Assembly (NCBI RefSeq): GCF_000143415.4
Contig: NW_003314263.1
Coordinates: forward strand, 932,165-996,164
Direction of reading: 5' to 3'
Length of the DNA: 64,000 nucleotides
DNA from: Selaginella moellendorffii
Taxonomy: Eukaryota; Streptophyta; Lycopodiopsida; Selaginellales; Selaginellaceae
Of this stretch, positions 31,725-42,713 are shown piece after piece; position 1 is the stretch's first letter, and each line of letters starts with the position of its first letter. Position numbers and translations under genes: made by a program. The notes below the pieces were generated by a model, which had not been told where the DNA came from, did no database searches, and saw only the letters and a program-made list of their open reading frames with translations.

Positions 31725-33395
31725 ATGTTCTTCGAGGATGTGGCGCGGCTGCTGCGGTCGTGCACAGCGCTCGATCAAGCGCGCCGGATTCAAAGGATCG
31801 TCGCGGCCGTGGAGCCCGGGAATATGTTTCTGGGCAATCTCGTGGTGCGAATGTATGGGCGGTGTGGGAGCCCGGAGGAGGCGCGGCGGGCGTTCGAGGG
31901 CATCGCGCGCCGCAATGCCTTCTCCTGGGGCATTTTGATGGCAGCGTATGCGCAGAATGGGCAATTGCGAGAATCCGAGGCTGTGTTTCACAGGATGCCG
32001 GAGAGGGATGTGATCGCTTGGAATTCGATGATCACGGGATACTCTCACGCCGGATTCGTCGCGAGATCTAGAGCTCTTTTCCTCCAAATGCCCGAGAGGA
32101 ATCTCATCTCTTGGAACGCGATGGCGGCAGCGTATGCCCAGAATGGGCATATTGACGAAGCGCAAGAAATCTTTCACAGGGCTCCTTCTCGCGACATCGT
32201 GACCTGGAACACCATCGCGGCGGCGCTCGCGCAGCTCGGATCCAGCGCCCAATCGCGCGAATTCTTCAATGCGATGCCAGAGAGGAACGAAATCTCCTGG
32301 TCGTGTACCATCCAATCCATCGCCCAGGCCGGGAATTCGCACGACGCGCGCGCGCTGCTCGATCGAATGCCGCGGTGGAGCGTCTTCGCCCTAAACGCCC
32401 TAATCGCCGCGAGCGCCACTGGCAGCGACGAAGCACAGGAGCTCTTCGATCAAATGCCGCACAGGGACGTCGCCACGTGGACGGCCCTGATGGACGCGTA
32501 CGCTCGCGCCGGTCTTCTCCGCCATTCGCGCCGCGTGTTCGCGGAGATGCCCGTACGGAACGTCTTCTCCTGGACCGTGCTCATCGTGGCCGTTGCGCGG
32601 GGCGGGATCGACGGTGGCCCGCGAGTCGAGGAATCGCGATCTCTCTTTGACAGGATGCCTGCCAGGAATCTGGTCGCGTGGAACGCCACAATCGCGGCAT
32701 TTGGGGAATATGCGCCGCATCTGTCGGGCCTCTTCGTTTCCATACCCGCCCGCGATGCCGCCACGTGGAACTCCCTGGTCCGTGGGTTTGGGCATTCCGG
32801 GGAGATCGCGCGCGCCGAGGAGATTCTCTCCAAGATGCCCCACCACGGCCTCCTCGCGTGGAACTCGATGCTGGTAGCATATGCCCACTCCGGGCATCTT
32901 GAAAAGGCATACTTGCTTTTTGGCGCCATGCCGGTCAGGGATCGATTCTCGTGGTCGGCGGCTCTAAGCTGGGATTACCGGCGCTTTTGGGAAATGGGCC
33001 TCGAGGGAATCGAACCCGACCCGGTGTGTGTGACGAGCTTGCTAGCTTCGCTCAAGGACGCTGGAGATTTACAAAGTTCTAGAGAATGGTTTGTGAGAAT
33101 GCTCCCGGACTTTGGAATCCAATTGACAAAGGATCACTTCTACTGCATCGCGGATGGTTTGGCAAAGTCTGGAGAGCTGAGTTTGGCGATCGAGTTTCTT
33201 GCGGGAGTCCCGTTTGATCCGGATGTTATAGCTTGGACCACCATTCTTAGCTCCTGTGTGGAGTTTAGCGATGCTAGCCTTGGAGCTCACGCGGCCGAGC
33301 GAGTACTTGGCGATTCGAGGAACTATGGCGGCGCCGGTGCTTTCATCTCCTTGGCAAACACTTACTCCATGATGGTGAGCTTTGATCCTCCATAA
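31725..33395 (+). CDS. Pentatricopeptide repeat protein, 556 residues
   Basis: An open frame with about 14 PPR motifs, alternating linkers such as MPERDVIAWNSMI and MPERNLISWNAM, placing it in the PLS group that acts on organelle RNA. The start MFFEDVARLLRSCTALDQA matches the usual opening helix, which precedes the motif normally written HA (here RRIQRI). The frame ends LANTYSMMVSFDPP. Family members usually continue past LANTYS with an E domain, and a donor-like ATG|GTGAGC sits exactly at that point (about 33375), so either an intron leads to a missed terminal exon or the protein is truncated by about 60 residues. No downstream exon was recognised. It shares a promoter of about 480 bp with the METTL18-like gene. 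Confidence 0.82.
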   Translation: MFFEDVARLLRSCTALDQARRIQRIVAAVEPGNMFLGNLVVRMYGRCGSPEEARRAFEGIARRNAFSWGILMAAYAQNGQLRESEAVFHRMPERDVIAWNSMITGYSHAGFVARSRALFLQMPERNLISWNAMAAAYAQNGHIDEAQEIFHRAPSRDIVTWNTIAAALAQLGSSAQSREFFNAMPERNEISWSCTIQSIAQAGNSHDARALLDRMPRWSVFALNALIAASATGSDEAQELFDQMPHRDVATWTALMDAYARAGLLRHSRRVFAEMPVRNVFSWTVLIVAVARGGIDGGPRVEESRSLFDRMPARNLVAWNATIAAFGEYAPHLSGLFVSIPARDAATWNSLVRGFGHSGEIARAEEILSKMPHHGLLAWNSMLVAYAHSGHLEKAYLLFGAMPVRDRFSWSAALSWDYRRFWEMGLEGIEPDPVCVTSLLASLKDAGDLQSSREWFVRMLPDFGIQLTKDHFYCIADGLAKSGELSLAIEFLAGVPFDPDVIAWTTILSSCVEFSDASLGAHAAERVLGDSRNYGGAGAFISLANTYSMMVSFDPP

Positions 33396-35225
33396 CGTTT
33401 CATAGCCCTCACGCCCCACAAACTTTGATCCAGGCATGCATTAGTGTCGCATTAAACACAGGGATAATGGGTGCTCTTGATTGATTATCCGATTGTTACA
33501 TTTTCGATTCTCGCGACCTTTCACGATTGATCCAGATGGAATCTGCTGCAAGACGGCATGCTAGATAGATCGACTGTCTGTACGTGTTTAGAAAAGGGTT
33601 TTCCAAGGCGGTGGTGCTAAAACAAAGTTGACGCTGTTTGTCAATTGGAGGTTGACAAGACGGATTTTACAAGTTGACAAGACGACAAGCACCGCCATTC
33701 TTGACTTGGCATCCAGAAAAAACTACTACCAACTTTCTCTAAGTGTCTTTGTGTGTATGGATTTGCTCGAAGTTAGGTGTGAAATAGATGGGAAGCGCGC
33801 GCGCGAGCGAGCGAGGGGAGAAATTCTAAGCTCGCCCAATTGAGGACAAGCACAAAGAGGTTCCTTGAGCACGACAAGCACTATGCATACATGTGTATGC
33901 AAAGCTTTGCCCATAGTTTAATCCCCGTGGCTGTGCTTTTGTGGCCCTGGTTGACAAATAAATTGCTAAACAAGCCCAGATTCGGAAAAGCCTCAATGTC
34001 ACACACCATGTTATCGGTCATTGGATTTGTCCTCTTGTCGTAGATCCTCATGTGATTCAAACCATTTAAAAGACCTCGGCACTTTTATTCAAAGAGCAGT
34101 TCTTCCCGAGATCATTTCAGGCATGCGTTGAATTTACCCAGCTTGGATATGGTCTCATTCTTTCAAATCATCATCGAGTTGGTAAACTCTCTGTTGATAG
34201 TTAAAAGGAACCCATCCAAATGATGCATCTGTTGTGTACTTTTTGCCTCTGGATTTTTCTTTGTAATTTCAAAGTTGAGTGATCTGGAATCCAGGAAAGT
34301 TTATGTATAAATTAAATGCCCAATGCGCAGTGATATTTACTCCGAAGGACAAAGGTTTGTTTATTTTACGTACTCAGGCTGCACGAAAGTGGTGTCGTGG
34401 AAATCTCAATTCTGGCACTCACCCAAAAAGGGATTTCAAAATCTGTAAATAGGGAACGAAACGGGCCCGAGATCCAACCAAGTTGAACATGTCAAGCCCA
34501 ATTACATTGCTGTGTGGTGCATGAAAACATGGCTGGATCTCCCTGCCAACGCCGATCTAGCTGCGTGCTAGCTGCATAAACAAATGCCCACGAAAACAAA
34601 TCCCCTAGCAAACGACGCAAACAACAACATCCCAGCAGCACCAGCAACAACAAGGAAGCCCGAAAAGTCCTTCTCAATCATTGTTTCCTTGATTTTATAT
34701 ACAGCAGGCCGATCATCGATCATTCTCGTGCAACACCAGTGCCACCACCTCCACCTCCTCCACCACCTTTCTTTTGCCACCACCGCCACCACCACCCACA
34801 CAATTCAGCCCAACAGTTATGCTAGTTTACAAATAAATAATTGACCTGTCATTCCAACTTCCAGTTCCTCTTTCTCTCTCTCTCTCTCGCTTTCTCTCTG
34901 TCTCTCTCTCCCTCTCTCTCTCCCTTTTGTTGCTTTGGGCTGTGCTTCTGCTTAAAACTCAATCCATTCCATCCCACTTTCTCCTCCATTGCATCCATAG
35001 AGTGGGGTTATAAGAACAAACGTCTTCTCTTCCAAAGGGCTCTTTTGTCTTTGTAGTTGTTTCTTTGCCTTGTTGATCAAACTATTCTTTTGAAAGCTCT
35101 TCAGTGGGACGGATCTTCTAATGCTTTGATCTTCCTCTCCAAAGCTTTTGTGGATTGGAGTTCTTGTCATTCAGCTGCATTGTTTTGTTGTTGCGAGGTG
35201 GCCTCTCCTCCGGGCTTGAGGCGGC
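33396..35225. other. Intergenic region upstream of the YUCCA gene
   Basis: No gene supported. It contains GC-dinucleotide-rich CGCGCGAGCGAG near 33798, a CCACC-rich stretch (34738-34800) and a long CT microsatellite. Confidence 0.5.
34866..34926. repeat. CT/TCTC microsatellite in the YUCCA upstream region
   Basis: Imperfect (CT)n run of about 60 bp. Such pyrimidine tracts are common just upstream of plant transcription starts. Confidence 0.9.
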
Positions 35226-35232
35226 TATAAAA
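35226..35232 (+). promoter_or_regulatory. TATA box (TATAAAA) of the YUCCA gene
   Basis: TATAAAA in a CGGC-TATAAAAA-CTTC context, about 325 bp before the annotated ATG, predicting a start near 35260 and a leader of roughly 300 nt. Confidence 0.55.
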
Positions 35233-35377
35233 ACTTCTTTCCTAGCTTTCTTTTTGGCCAGAAGTTTGGTAGTTCCAGCCCATCTGAATTTGTATATTTG
35301 AGAGGGAAGACTAGGAGAGATTTCTTGAGATCTCTGGATCCCATCACTCCTTTTGGATCATCTATAAATTTTAGGAG

Positions 35378-35455
35378 ATGAGCATTGGTGATGATGTTAC
35401 TCTGGCCAATGCATCACCGCATCAGTTGTTGAATCATCTTTTCAAGGACCACTGA
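35378..35455 (+). other. Upstream open reading frame (25 codons) in the YUCCA leader
   Basis: ATG at 35378 (context GGAGATGA) to TGA at 35453-35455, ending about 100 nt before the main ATG. It begins MSIGDDVTLANAS. Placement in the leader assumes transcription from the TATA box at 35226. Confidence 0.5.
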
Positions 35456-35553
35456 TCAGTCCGAGAGACACTGGAGCAGCTCTAGAAACTCCTTCGAAGT
35501 CAAGCTCCCAAAAAAGCGAAGTCTCCCTTTTCCAAGAATTTCTCCCTTGTCTT

Positions 35554-37695
35554 GTGAGAGTTCTCCAAAACTTTGATTGCTGTTTGGTGATGCTGATTAG
35601 CAGCACTACTCCTTCCTTGCTCTGTGTTGAATCATCTTTAGTCTCTCCCGGAATTTTCCAAGAGTTTGCAGTTGCAAGCTTTCAAGAGCAGGCAAGCCAT
35701 CAAGATCAAGAGAGCTGCATTGATCAAAGCATGCCTCCACATTGTGCCATAGATTCAGAGGAGTGGTGGAGAAATCTTTTCAGTCACAAGCAACTGCTTC
35801 ACCACCTTGAGAACCTGAAGAAGAATGAGCTTTTTCCTCAAGCAAAACATCAAAATCATCAAAAAAGAGAAGAAAACAAGGAGCAATCTCATCAAACAAG
35901 AGAAGAAGGCCAGGATCAAAGTTCTCTAAGAGCTTCTAGAGGAGAAGAAAGCGATCAAAGAGAAGAGACGTGGCACCAAGATCACAAACGAGGAGTGGAA
36001 GAATTCAGGCTCTCCATAAATCCATGCTGCCACCCTCCAAGAACACCAAGAACACCATATACCTGGGTGGAAGGAGCGATAATCGTTGGCGCTGGCCCAT
36101 CGGGCATGGCAACCGCGGCATGCCTCCAGCAGCTGGGGATCACATCCTCGATCTTGCTCGAGAAGAGCGACTGCATCGCATCGCTGTGGCAAGAGCGGAC
36201 CTACGATCGCCTCCGCCTCCATCTCCCCAAGAAATTCTGCGAGCTCCCACTGGCGCCATTCCCATCCCACTTCCCAATCTATCCCACCAAGCAGCAATTC
36301 CTGGATTACCTCCACGACTACGCGCGCCGCTTCCACATCCAGCCGCGATTCGGCGAGATCGTCCAGTCGGCGCGATTCGATCAGCGCCTCCAGCTCTGGC
36401 GCGTCCAGACGATGAAGATCACAAACCCTGATCCTGGAAATATTTCCAGCGAAGGAAATATTTCCACCAGGGAATACGTGGGCCGATGGATCGTCGTCGC
36501 CACGGGCGAGAATGCGGAGGCGCGGATCCCCGTGGAGATCCCGGGTATGGATCTCTTCACCGGGAAGATCCGGCACTCGAGCGTCTACAAGAGCGGCGCG
36601 CGATTTGCCGGCCAGCGCGTTCTCGTGGTCGGGGCGGGCAATTCCGGCATGGAAATCGCCATGGATCTCGTGCAACACGATGCCAGGCCGTCGATTGTGG
36701 TGCGCAGCCCGGTAAGCATCGTGATTCCTCGCGAGAGATCGCGAATTCTTGGGCCCGGGCTAAAATGTTTTGCGTGTTTCTTGTTCTTGCCAGATTCACA
36801 TCCTTCCGCGCGAGATGCTAGGCAAATCCACATTTGGTGTCTCGGTGGCGATGCTCAAGTTCCTGCCGCTGTGGCTCACGGATCGATTGCTGCTGCTCTA
36901 CGCGCTCCTGGCGCTGGGCGATACATCGCGCTATGGGATCCGGCGCCCTAAAACAGGGCCTCTGGAGATGAAGGAGAAGATGGGCAAGACGCCAGTCCTG
37001 GACGTGGGAACCTTGGCTCACATCAAGCAAGGCAACATCAAGGTAACGCCATAGCTTTGTTTTCTTGGAGAATTTGTTCTCTTCTCTTGTTTCCATTGAT
37101 TGGATTGTTGGTTGCTTGCGATGTTTGATCTTCCTCTTTGTTTTGATTCAATTCTTTGGAAGTTGGATCGATCGATTCTAGCAGAATTCGAGCGATCCAA
37201 CGTCCAAAGAATTGACAACAATGGGGAGCTTTGCTACTCTTTTAGCTTTTGCTCATAGCAGCATCTCTCAAACATCTTCTTTCTCTCTTCTTGTCACAGG
37301 TAGAACCGGCGATTGAGTGTTTTACGGCCTCTGGTTGCAAATTCGTGAATGGAGAGCAGCATTGTTACGATGCAATCGTCTTGGCGACTGGTTACAAGCC
37401 AAATGTTCCCAAATGGCTCAAGGTAAGCTCGCTAGATTTCTCTAAATCTTCTATAGTGGATCCAATTAATGTGGGTGCTTTGTTCTTCCAGGATCCTCAC
37501 CTAAACTTTTCCAGCGATGGATTCCCCAGTTGCGGGTGGCGAGGCCAGCGGGGATTATATGTGGCTGGACTGTCCAGAAAAGGGATTTTGGGGGTCTCCA
37601 AGGATGCGCGACTCATCGCGCAAGACATATTCCAATCATATACCTCCTCTCAAATCAAACAACAACAACAGCAACGCAAGCAAAGATTCCAATGA
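35554..37695 (+). CDS. YUC: YUCCA-type flavin-containing monooxygenase (auxin biosynthesis)
   Basis: Four exons, 35554-36711, 36794-37042, 37300-37422 and 37492-37695, join in frame to 577 residues. The FAD site GAGPSG lies near residue 179, the FMO motif [12 protein letters not shown] near 335, the NADPH site GAGNSG near 361 and [10 protein letters not shown] near 497, all in the YUCCA order. YUCCA enzymes convert indole-3-pyruvate to indole-3-acetic acid with NADPH and oxygen. About 170 residues precede the FAD site, against some 15-30 in typical YUCCAs; this extension is Gln/Glu/His-rich and low complexity. An in-frame ATG at 35731 ([13 protein letters not shown]) may be the real start. 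The C-terminus ends in a polyglutamine-like tail. Other FMO classes are less likely because of the strong YUCCA motif spacing. Confidence 0.9.
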
Positions 37696-38249
37696 TAAAA
37701 AAGAAAACAAAAAAAAGAAAAAAAGAAAACCACAGTTTTGATAAAGAGAGTACAAAGCTCCGAAGTCGTCATTCAATGTTAAGTGAGCTCATGATCCATT
37801 AACAGAGACCAGGAGAGAGTTGCAAAACCTTTCATTTTGGGCTTTATTATATTCTAGACAACCTTGTACATTTTGTGCAAATTTTGTCTCTAAAAGTGGA
37901 AAATAATGAGAAAAGGAGAGGAAAAGAAATCTAAAATATAGAAAAATATTCCTGCCAGTGTAGTGCGTGGAAAGGCATCCTGCTTCCACGGATCCATCAG
38001 CATGTGTGTTCTCCGGCAGAAATCAAATTGCCAAAAAGGAATTTGGGAGAATTGATATGATTCCTTCCACATAGATCACAAAAGTGATGATGGAGGATCT
38101 CGGAATCCTGGCGCACTGCACTATAGCCAGTTGAAAGATTCCCCCACGCAAAAAAGGTGGTAGGGTTTCCAAGCGTAGAAATGGGGGAATATCTTCTCTG
38201 CCCCTCGAATTTAGGGTTTAAGCGAGCTTTGAGGTTGTGCGCCCAGGCC
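37696..38249. other. Intergenic region between YUCCA and PheRS
   Basis: 3' region of the YUCCA gene followed by the upstream region of the tRNA synthetase. No further gene seen. A minus-strand open frame here is a shadow. Confidence 0.5.
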
Positions 38250-40018
38250 ATGGCGCTGGCGCTGTCGTCGGCTCCCACATTTTGCCACCGCGTGCTGGCG
38301 CTCAGGAGCGGGCATGCGAGGCGCGGCATCGGCCAGGTAGCGATCGATTCTCGCTCTTCCCGGAAGCGATCGGCGCCAATTGTAGCAGCGGTGCAAATCG
38401 GCGGCGTCACGCTCACTCGCGAAGGTAAGACTGTGATGGAATATCGAGGAAACGCTCGCATTTCTTTTATTTTTTGTTCTTCCAGAGGTTGTGAGGCAGG
38501 ACGATCCCACAAACAATGTGCCCGACTCGGTTTTTTCAAAGATTGGACTCCAGCTCCATAGAAGGCCCGATCATCCTCTGGGGATCCTGAAGAACGAAAT
38601 CTACAGCTTCTTCGACGAGAAATTCCCTGCCGGGCTGTTTCGGAAATTCGATGACTTGAGTCCAGTGGTTTCCGTCAAATCTGTGAGTGCTGTCGAACGT
38701 AAATCTTTTCTTCTTGGCTCTTTGGCTCGACTTTGTCTCCTTTTTTTTTTCTAGAACTTTGATGATGTTCTAGTGCCTCCCGATCACATAAGCAGAAGCT
38801 ACAACGATACATACTATGTCGATGGAAATACAGTTTTGCGGTGTCATACGAGTGCGCACCAAGCGCAAATGCTTCGAGATGGCCTCACGCACTTCCTCGT
38901 CACCGGAGATGTATACAGAAGAGATGCTATCGACGCGACACACTATCCAGTTTTCCACCAGGCAAGTTCGCTTTTTCTTTTTCCCTGAGTCCTGCGTTTA
39001 CAGTAAGTTATCTTCGCTTCTTTTGGCAGATGGAAGGCTTTCGTGTTTTTAGTGAGTCGGAATGGAAAGACACGGGTTTGGATGGTACAGATTTAGCTGT
39101 AAAGGATCTGAAAGAAACTCTCGAGGGTCTTGCCAAACGACTCTTTGGTAAGCTTTGGTAAGCCTCGATGAAATCATGACTTGTGCATCAATCTGTTTAT
39201 GCTGTAATGGCAGGGAACGTAGAGATGCGATGGATAGACACGTACTTCCCATTCACCAATCCGTCTTTTGAGCTGGAAATATTCTTCAAGGTGTCTATTC
39301 TTTCTACCTTTTCGTTTCTTTCCATTAGGTGCTCAATCAAATGTGTGGATGGGACAGGAAAAATGGCTCGAGGTTCTAGGCTGCGGAGTCACCGAGCAAG
39401 AAATCTTGAAAAGCAATGGACAAAGTGGTAAAGTTGCGTGGGCATTTGGTCTGGGCCTCGAGCGCCTCGCCATGGTTCTCTTTGATATACCGGACATCCG
39501 ACTCTTTTGGACGTCAGATCCTCGCTTCACTGCTCAAGTAATTAACCTCTTCTAACATTTTGCGCAGTTTACATCTCTCCGAAATTTCTGGATGCAGTTC
39601 AAAGCCGGGCAACTTGGAACGAAGTTTAAGCCTTTTTCAAAGGTACGCCATACGCGCTCGCTTCTTCTAACTTTCGTTCTGGTTTGGCAGTATCCTCCCT
39701 GTTACAAGGACATAAGCTTCTGGATTACCGATGCTTTCACGGAGAACAACCTGTGCGAGCTCGTCAGAGATGTCGCTGGTGACATTGCCGAAGAAGTGAG
39801 CCTCATCGACCAGTTTACAAACAAGAAGGGGATTTCCAGCCACTGCTACCGAATAACTTACCGATCCATGGAGCGCTCTCTGACGGATGAGGAAGTAAAT
39901 GCCATTCAGGTAAAGCCACAAAGCTCCAAGTTTTCTTGCTAACTTTTAAGTTTTTCTCCTCTCCAAGGACAAAGTGAGGGAGGAAGTCGCAAAGCAGCTG
40001 CAAGTTACGCTGAGATAA
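38250..40018 (+). CDS. Organellar phenylalanyl-tRNA synthetase (monomeric type)
   Basis: Nine exons, 38250-38424, 38486-38682, 38755-38961, 39030-39147, 39214-39290, 39358-39537, 39598-39642, 39691-39909 and 39968-40018, give about 422 residues. The protein has an N-terminal Ala/Arg/Ser-rich targeting region ([14 protein letters not shown]), motif 2-like [33 protein letters not shown], the motif 3 signature [20 protein letters not shown] and a C-terminal anticodon-binding fold ([12 protein letters not shown]). This is the single-chain enzyme of mitochondria and plastids that charges tRNA-Phe, not the cytosolic two-subunit form. Upstream in-frame ATGs exist at about 38157 and 38181. Intron 3 starts with GC rather than GT (CAG|GCAAGT at 38962). 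Dual targeting is usual in plants but not shown here. Confidence 0.92.
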
Positions 40019-40104
40019 TTGTAAGTAATGGAGTAGTTTCTTTCCAGGTAATAATTTTTGTCAAGCTAGTGTCTTTTCATCTTTCCACAGCTTTTGGAAA
40101 TGAA

Positions 40105-40494
40105 TCAAGCTGACCAAAATTTATACATTTCATAGCGCAGATAGCACAGGCCATTCTCCTCGCATATCTGTGCTCCTAATGCAAGGGGTGCAACTTCGTC
40201 CAGCCGAAGCTTCAAGTGGTTCAAGCAGATATCTACACACTCGTTGATCTCAAAGCCGGTGTAGCAAATGGTTTGGCCATAGATTCTTTCAGACACATTG
40301 GTTGTTTTGCTGGGCTTCCCCATCAAGAGCTGCGAGTAAAGGGACTCCAGATCCGCAGCAAATTCACTGTGTTCTTCTGCCGTTCCTGGATTGCGAGCAA
40401 CAGCGCCTGATGAAACTCCACCTGCAGGACAGACAGGAACAATCTTCACGGAGGATGAGCTTGCCAAAGTGGAGATGATCAACAGAGCAATCAT
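40105..40494 (-). CDS. Small secreted DUF26 (Gnk2-like) protein
   Basis: A minus-strand frame of 129 residues, starting at the ATG at 40494 with a signal peptide (MIALLIISTLASSSS). The body carries the DUF26 layout: FAADLESLYSQLL, then TNVSERIYGQTIC, then a cysteine cluster and the closing ICEENGLCYLRYEMYKF, which resembles the family's C-x-C-x-RYE tail. Single-domain DUF26 proteins are secreted, and some bind mannose and act against fungi; a role here is inference. The frame remains open upstream into an assembly gap 55 bp away, so a longer N-terminus cannot be excluded. Three decayed relatives follow within 2 kb. Confidence 0.6.
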   Translation of the reverse strand: MIALLIISTLASSSSVKIVPVCPAGGVSSGAVARNPGTAEEHSEFAADLESLYSQLLMGKPSKTTNVSERIYGQTICYTGFEINECVDICLNHLKLRLDEVAPLALGAQICEENGLCYLRYEMYKFWSA

Positions 40495-40548
40495 AATTGC
40501 TTTGGACACCACAACATAGACAGAGTTTTGCCATGGATCGAGCTTCGT

Positions 40549-40686
40549 NNNNNNNNNNNNNNNNNNNNNNNNNNNNNNNNNNNNNNNNNNNNNNNNNNNN
40601 NNNNNNNNNNNNNNNNNNNNNNNNNNNNNNNNNNNNNNNNNNNNNNNNNNNNNNNNNNNNNNNNNNNNNNNNNNNNNNNNNNNNNN
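40549..40686. other. Assembly gap (run of N)
   Basis: 138 undetermined bases immediately upstream of the DUF26 gene; may hide its promoter or first exon. Confidence 1.
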
Positions 40687-40959
40687 TGAAAAGAATATCT
40701 TTAGGCATATTTGCTTACTTAGAGTTTTCTTAGATGCAAAGCTCGGATCGAGGCAGACCAGCACCAAAGTGTTTCTTAGCGTGTCTTTACGACAGATTGG
40801 GGATGGATCCAACAGTTCTACCGCAGGTCATATGTACTTTACGTTAATAGTATAGCCAGTAAAAATAATAACATTGAAGTCACAAAGCATACTAAAATAA
40901 TGGAGTAGTTCTCTTCCCTTTTGTTAGTACTTTTTACATCTTTGAACAGCTTTGGAAGT

Positions 40960-41300
40960 GAATCAAGGTGACCAAAATTTATACATTTCATAGCAGAGAT
41001 AGCACGCGCGCGCCATTCCCCTCGCAAATCTGTGCCCCTAATGCAAGGGGTGCAACTTTGTCCAGCCGAAGCTTCAAGTGTTTGATCCCAAAGCCGGTGT
41101 AGCAAATGGTTTGGCCATAGATTCTTTCGGACACATTGGTCTTTTGCTGGTATTCTCAGTCAAGAGCATCGAGTAGAGATTTCGGATCCTTGGGAAATTC
41201 ACCGTGTTCATCTGCTCTTCTTGGATTGCGAGAAAAAAAAGCTTGGGAAACTCCAGACAGAAACAATCTGCGCGGAGGATGAGCTGTTCTGACATCGATA
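40960..41300 (-). pseudogene. DUF26 gene relic 1
   Basis: Bases around 40970-41130 closely match 40105-40290 (the C-terminal half of the intact gene) with a deletion removing the NECVDICLNHL region and shifting the frame. The upstream part still reads QEEQMNTVNFP and KESMAKPFATPALG. Confidence 0.65.
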
Positions 41301-41439
41301 TCACCGCAGCATCCATGGAGTCCGTCCATGGAGCCTCCATAGAGAACAGTATCGAAAAGATATTCTGGTGTTTTCCAAAGCTTTTCATGTCATCACCCCA
41401 TTCTCTCTTGTACAATCCTGCCTTCTTCTAAGCCGACTT

Positions 41440-41880
41440 TAATGGCTATGGTGGATGCCTTTATGCCCCAAGAGCGTCCTCGAGACCAAGGAGGTGGAGC
41501 CTTACAACCTGGATAAATCGGTAATTCTTTCCTTACAATGTAAAATACTCCAACACGTGTTCCACAAAGGTGAAAACGATCATGGAACTCACTTTTGGAA
41601 TCTGTCGAGCTCTTTGGATAAGCATTTTCGAGCTGTGCCATTTGAGCAAAAATAACTGTGTAAGATTCACCACAGATCTTTGCTGACACATTGGTCGATT
41701 GCTGGCGGCCACCCCAATAGAGAGACTTGAGATCTGCAGGAAATTCCCCCGTGTTCATCTGCTTTTTCTGGATTGCGAACAAAAGACCGCAGGGAAAGGG
41801 AACTGTATCTGAGCTTTCTGCTTAACTCTGCTAGAGTGGAGATGATTAACAGCACAATCATAAGTGATGCTTGATGAAGC
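41440..41880 (-). pseudogene. DUF26 gene relic 2
   Basis: Minus-strand reading includes a signal-like MIVLLIISTLAE and, in another frame, QKKQMNTGEFPADLKSLYW and VSAKICGESYTVIFAQ, related to the DUF26 gene nearby. The parts lie in different frames, so the copy looks broken, though a 129-codon open stretch (41782-41393) survives. Confidence 0.5.
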
Positions 41881-41989
41881 AGAGATGATCACTAGAGCTG
41901 ATGAGCGAGTTTTATCATTACAATCCAGCGTCGTGCACATCATCACGCATACAGAAAGAAAGTTATTTTCGGCAAGGCCAAAATATATT

Positions 41990-42240
41990 CCATTCGATCT
42001 TGTCTTGTAGGTGGAGTTCCTCCAGGCTCTTTTTCTCGCAATCCAAGAAGAGCAGATATGAATTTCCTGCGTACATCAAGGCTCTCTACGCACTTCTCTT
42101 GAATGGGGAGCCCAACAAAAGGACCAACGTGTCTGCAGTTATTTATGGCCAAACCATTTGCCACACCAACCCTGTCACAGCAGATTGTCAAGATTTTTTC
42201 GGTGGATCTCGATCAGCAGCTTTAATTTGGTGAATCAACG
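41990..42240 (+). pseudogene. DUF26 gene relic 3, opposite strand
   Basis: Plus-strand reading YEFPAYIKALYALLLNG and TNVSAVIYGQTICHTNP matches the first half of the DUF26 domain; the cysteine tail is missing. The reversed orientation relative to the other three copies points to an inversion. Confidence 0.55.
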
Positions 42241-42713
42241 ATTTCTTGCCAGATGATCTAGAAAAAAGAAGAGCGTACACATCTGGGATAGTTACATAAT
42301 TTCAATCAAGCTTTGCCACGAAATGAGGTTTATAAAGGTTCAACTAGATCAAATTCACCCAGTGTGCTATCTTTGTTATGAAATGACTATTTTGTCTAAA
42401 CTCTAGACAACTAAAAGATAAATAATCCATTTCCAAAGCTGCTCATGGAGAATTTGACATAAATCTATAATGAGAAGATTCTCAATGTAAATGAAATGAA
42501 AGGAGATCACTTTTATGTGTTTTAAGCTGTGGCTTTTTTACACAGTCATCAATTATAACTTCCTTTCAGCTGAAAAGAATATCTCTCAGCAAAGCGGTGA
42601 GGGCGGTTAGAATTTTCAGAGGAATGACACCTTGGCTGCCGCAGCTCCGTTTCACGCAATCTTCTTGTGGAGAGCGCGATTGATCTTCTTCTTCTCCTTC
42701 TTAGTGACCGAAG
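42241..42713. other. Intergenic region
   Basis: No gene supported. It contains the 5' leader of the gene at 42714 and an AT-rich stretch. Confidence 0.5.

Noticed and set aside
31653-32929. Several minus-strand frames opposite the 31725 PPR gene
   Set aside because: GC-rich antisense shadows with no domain signal; the plus-strand PPR motif array is continuous.
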